64,000 bases of DNA from Afipia sp049747295 (GTDB lineage Bacteria; Pseudomonadota; Alphaproteobacteria; Rhizobiales; Xanthobacteraceae). The stretch lies in contig NZ_JBMHJM010000001.1 of the NCBI RefSeq assembly GCF_049747295.1, positions 2,728,001 through 2,792,000 on the forward strand, given 5' to 3'. The position numbers were made by a program, and so were the translations under genes. The notes below the pieces were generated by a model, which worked only from the letters and a program-made list of their open reading frames with translations, was not told the origin of the DNA and searched no databases. Positions 61,107-64,000 of this stretch are shown here, one piece after another (position 1 is the stretch's first letter; each line of letters opens with the position of its first letter).

Positions 61107-62807
61107 TTAAACGCCGCTGTTGGCGGACGCCGTAATTGGCAGTGCGCTTTTCTTGCTGTGATCCGGCGTCTCATCCTTCCACCGCACTGAGCCCAATGGG
61201 CGCTCGAGCATGCGGCGCACCCGGATCGGGTCCGGTCCCATGTGAAAGGCGATAGCCTTGAGATGCAGTTCGCGCTCGGACCGCGTCGAGCGGTTGCGCT
61301 GGCGCAAATAGTCGAGCCATGTCGGGCAGTGATAGCGTTCCGTCCACAATTCAGGGTCGGCGAGATCGCGGGAGATCGACCAGTCATAGGCGCCGTTGCG
61401 CTGCCGCGTCGACTGCACCTTCTGCAGCAGGTCGTAGAACTCCCGGGCCTGATCCTGATTCACCCGATATTCCACCTCAATGACGATCGGGCCGCTGCGC
61501 GGCGTGATGGAGAGGTTGACCTCCGGTTCCGCGAGCGCATCGGTGGCGTCGTGGTCAGATCCCTCCACAGCCGGCATGCGCAGCCAGATCACGAGCAGTG
61601 GAGACAGGAACATCATCGTTCCGGCGATCATCAGCGCCTTGTCGATTCCGACTTCGTTGGCGACGTGGCCCCATAGCCAGCTTCCGATGGCGACCCCGCC
61701 GGCGATCGCGGCCTGATAGGCAGCCAGCGCCCGGCCGGCGACCCATCGCGGTGTCGAGAGTTGCACGCCGATGTTGAAGAGCGTCACCGAAACCATCCAG
61801 GAGGCGCCGGCGACGATGAGTGCCGCGCCGGTCAATATCGAATGGTGGCTCAGCGCGAGCACGCCGATGGCAAGGCCCATGGTCAAAGCACACAGGCGGA
61901 CTGCACGTTCGCTGCTGAGGTATTTGCGGACGCTCGAAATATTCAGGGCGCCCAGCACACCGCCCATGCCGAAACAGCCAAGCATCAGGCCATAGGTCTC
62001 TGCATTGCCCTTGAGGATGTCGCGGGCCACCAACGGCAGCAGCGCCAGCACCGAGCCGCCGGCAATGCCGGTCACCAATGTCCGGTACAGCACAATGCGG
62101 ATCGATGGTGAGTGAACGATGTAGCGCACCCCGGACACCACGGCGCGGCGCAACCGCTCCGGCGGCAGCCGCGAGGGTTCCAGCGTTCGCCGCCAAAGGT
62201 AGAGTACGGTGAGCAGCGGAATATAGAGCAACACGTTGGCGACGAAGGCCGCGACGGCTCCGCCTGCCGCGACGATCAGGCCGCCAAGGGCTGGGCCGAA
62301 GCTGCGGGCGATGTTGTAGCTGATGCCGTTCAGCGCAACCGCCGAGGGAAGGGTGTCGGGGGGAACCTGTTCGCTGACCGAGGCCTGCCAGGCCGGGCCG
62401 AACAGCGCCATGCCGCTGCCGATCATGAAACAGAACATCAGCAGGCTGTTAGGGGTGATTGCGCCGATATGCGCCAGCACGGCCAACGTGATCGCGCCGG
62501 TCAGGCCGATCGACAGTGCCACGAGACCGACAATGCGCCGATCGTACATGTCGGCCATGGCGCCGGCGGCCAGCGACAGCAGCATGATCGGCAGCATCAG
62601 CGCGGTTTGCACCAGGGCAACCATATCGGCGGAGGTCGTCATCTGGGTCATCGCCCAGGCCGCGCCGACGCCATTGATCATTAAGCCGAGGTTGGACAGC
62701 AGGCTTGCCAGCCAGATCCGTCGGAAGACCGCATGCTTTAGCGGCGCTGCGATGCCCTCGGCTGTGAGGAATGAACGTTTGGCGCGTTTGTCGGTCGTCG
62801 AACTCAC
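61107..62807 (-). CDS. MFS transporter fused to an ABM-like domain
   Basis: 566 residues from GTG 62807, with AAGGA 8 bases upstream. EntS-like MFS (MFS_3) with 12 helices (about 1-415; GAMADMYDRRIVGLVAL between helices 2 and 3) joined to a C-terminal antibiotic-biosynthesis-monooxygenase-like ferredoxin fold (about 440-540; VIEVEYRVNQDQAREFYDLLQKVQS, RYHCPTWLDYLRQRNRSTRSE). Such fusions are found in Rhizobiales; the domain may couple transport and small-molecule sensing or modification. Substrate unknown. Confidence 0.87.
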   Translation of the reverse strand: MSSTTDKRAKRSFLTAEGIAAPLKHAVFRRIWLASLLSNLGLMINGVGAAWAMTQMTTSADMVALVQTALMLPIMLLSLAAGAMADMYDRRIVGLVALSIGLTGAITLAVLAHIGAITPNSLLMFCFMIGSGMALFGPAWQASVSEQVPPDTLPSAVALNGISYNIARSFGPALGGLIVAAGGAVAAFVANVLLYIPLLTVLYLWRRTLEPSRLPPERLRRAVVSGVRYIVHSPSIRIVLYRTLVTGIAGGSVLALLPLVARDILKGNAETYGLMLGCFGMGGVLGALNISSVRKYLSSERAVRLCALTMGLAIGVLALSHHSILTGAALIVAGASWMVSVTLFNIGVQLSTPRWVAGRALAAYQAAIAGGVAIGSWLWGHVANEVGIDKALMIAGTMMFLSPLLVIWLRMPAVEGSDHDATDALAEPEVNLSITPRSGPIVIEVEYRVNQDQAREFYDLLQKVQSTRQRNGAYDWSISRDLADPELWTERYHCPTWLDYLRQRNRSTRSERELHLKAIAFHMGPDPIRVRRMLERPLGSVRWKDETPDHSKKSALPITASANSGV

Positions 62808-62911
62808 GACGGAGGTCCTTAAATCGTTTCAGGTGGAAACGGCAGAATGGCAGGCGGCGCGAAAATGAGATTTTACATCAACATTGGTTTGAAAAGTGTG
62901 TTCCGTTTCGC

Positions 62912-63346
62912 CTACCAGCGCCATTGCCCGTCGTCCGCCCAGCGGGAGCGGTACCCGACAAGGCGCATCCAGACCGTGACGATCTGGTCGAACCCGGTTG
63001 CATAATTGCACGACTTGTCGCGGGTCCATTTCGGATTGGCCCTGATGTCACGCATCGTCTTCTCGTTGGCAAAGGGCAGCAGCTGGAGCGGTTTCGAGGG
63101 ATCGCTGACCTCTTTGCGATTGGCGATCAGTTCGCGATCCAGGTGATTGAAGATCACGCACGGGGTGCTGGCGTAAGTCTGCCGCTGCTCGTCGGCCACG
63201 ACACGAGCGTTATCTGGCGGCGGTTCGATTGTGTACAACAGGAAGATCGCTGAAACCGCGACCAATGCGATCAGAACGGCGCAGATCATAAAGAGCCGGT
63301 CCCAGTCCAGCTGTCTCGTTTTCTGTGTCCGTATCGCGGGCGACAT
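62912..63346 (-). CDS. Hypothetical single-helix membrane protein
   Basis: 144 residues. One N-terminal helix (LFMICAVLIALVAVSAIFLLY) then a polar domain with two cysteines (STPCVIFNHLDRELI and DKSCNYATGF). No family recognised. It is upstream of the MFS-ABM gene by 104 bases on the same strand. Confidence 0.7.
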   Translation of the reverse strand: MSPAIRTQKTRQLDWDRLFMICAVLIALVAVSAIFLLYTIEPPPDNARVVADEQRQTYASTPCVIFNHLDRELIANRKEVSDPSKPLQLLPFANEKTMRDIRANPKWTRDKSCNYATGFDQIVTVWMRLVGYRSRWADDGQWRW

Positions 63347-63489
63347 GGTTTCGACGGGGCGCGCCTCCGCGCAAATGTTCTCGATAGGTGTTCTGGAAAG
63401 ATGTTTCCGGCAACCGCGATGTCAGGGCATCTCAGGTGCCTGAACGGGCGGCGACGTTGGTTCGTCTGCCGCCCGCTTGGCTGCATCAA

Positions 63490-64000
63490 CTACTGAGGCG
63501 TGATCTTCGCGAATTGCGCGACCTTGCCCCATTTTTCCATCTCGGCAATGACGAAGGCCTGCATTTCCTCCGGTGTGCCCCCGATCGGCTCGCCGCCGAG
63601 CTTGCGGATGCGCTCGATGCCCTCGGGAGACTTGATGTATTTAATCACGCTGGCATTCAGCTTCATCACGATGTCCTTGGAGACCTTGGCTGGTGCTGCG
63701 ACCGTGAAAAAGGCTGCGGCGTCGTATCCGGCCACGCCGGACTCGGCGATGGTCGGAATGTTCGGCAGTAGGGGCCATCGCGTGGCGGTGCTTATCGCAA
63801 GCGGGCGGACGTTGCCGTTTTCCGCAAACGGAAGCACGGCGGGCAGGTTGTCGATCATGACGTGAACGCGGCCTGCGACCAGATCGGTCAGAGCCGGCGC
63901 GCTGCCCTTGTAGGGGACATGGACAATGTCAATGCCGGTCATCGACTTGAAAAGCTCTGTCGCGAGATGCGCGGTGCTGCCAAGACCCGGCGTGCCGTAC
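63490..64000 (-). CDS. Bug-family tripartite tricarboxylate transporter binding protein (partial)
   Basis: C-terminal 170 residues or so of a periplasmic binding protein; the frame runs off the right edge of the window. Bug-family motifs YGTPGLGSTAHLATELFKSMTGIDIVHVPYKGSAPALTDL (split at residue boundaries), DNLPAVLPFAENGNVRPLAIST and GYDAAAFFTVAAPAKVSKDIVMKLN. The internal ATG at 63942 is not the true start. Family members bind carboxylates or aromatic compounds with very varied specificity. Confidence 0.9.
   Translation of the reverse strand, partial: YGTPGLGSTAHLATELFKSMTGIDIVHVPYKGSAPALTDLVAGRVHVMIDNLPAVLPFAENGNVRPLAISTATRWPLLPNIPTIAESGVAGYDAAAFFTVAAPAKVSKDIVMKLNASVIKYIKSPEGIERIRKLGGEPIGGTPEEMQAFVIAEMEKWGKVAQFAKITPQ

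Noticed and set aside
1..64000. Insertion sequences or transposase genes
   Set aside because: No DDE/DEDD or HUH transposase frame was recognised anywhere in the window; any enzyme that moved the palindromes would have to be elsewhere.

Overview
The window is a GC-rich alphaproteobacterial chromosome segment. The gene orders (ctaC-ctaD-ctaB-coxF-ctaG-ctaE-surf1-thrC-M16 peptidase; atpI-B-E-b'-b; murA-DUF2948-hisD-UPF0262-phosphatase-maf-yacG-tRNA-Phe), ALA-synthase-type hemA and the many Bradyrhizobium-like small proteins point to Nitrobacteraceae/Bradyrhizobiaceae (Afipia, Bradyrhizobium, Rhodopseudomonas or a close relative). This placement is inferred from recalled family features; no database search was run.

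Layout. 0.4-9.9 kb: cytochrome aa3 oxidase operon with its assembly factors, running into threonine synthase and an M16 peptidase. 10.4-11.8 kb: GNAT acetyltransferase and a lipoprotein. 11.9-14.6 kb (minus): F1Fo-ATPase Fo-sector operon. 14.8-16.0 kb: DsbA-like isomerase and a secreted coiled-coil protein. 16-22.7 kb: MHS transporter, a NarL-type regulator, and a huge SSS-transporter/histidine kinase hybrid facing it (a CrbS/CrbR-like pair). 22.9-26.7 kb (minus): hemA, metallo-hydrolase, bioB. 26.9-32.1 kb: chemoreceptor, MFS/AraC divergent pair, VTT membrane protein. 32.3 kb: tRNA-Thr(GGT). 32.5-37.1 kb: small enzymes and a cNMP-binding flavoprotein. 37.3-43.5 kb: murA/hisD/maf block. 43.7 kb: tRNA-Phe(GAA), followed by a likely accessory stretch to about 51.4 kb (frameshifted HsdR-N-like gene, lactate permease, three-gene exopolysaccharide unit with a degenerate tyrosine-kinase domain, a polymerase-like protein and a GH5 glycosidase). 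51.5-64 kb: TetR/cupin, transporters, a Cache chemoreceptor, hydrolases, thioesterase, MFS-ABM fusion, and a truncated Bug-type binding protein at the right edge.

The most striking non-coding signal is a family of at least 15 long palindromes of 75-80 bp in six arrays (about 9.9-10.4, 18.0, 18.9-19.2, 24.2, 58.3 and 60.5 kb). Each has CTAG-like ends, a two-part stem with a 2-4 nt bulge on one strand, and a GC-rich apical loop. Stem sequences differ between copies but keep pairing. Elements are ordered: a copy with the bulge on the 3' side is followed, after a 12-13 bp AT-rich linker, by one with the bulge on the 5' side. The terminal CTAG of three arrays supplies the TAG stop codon of the adjacent gene. 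I do not recognise a published name for this family.
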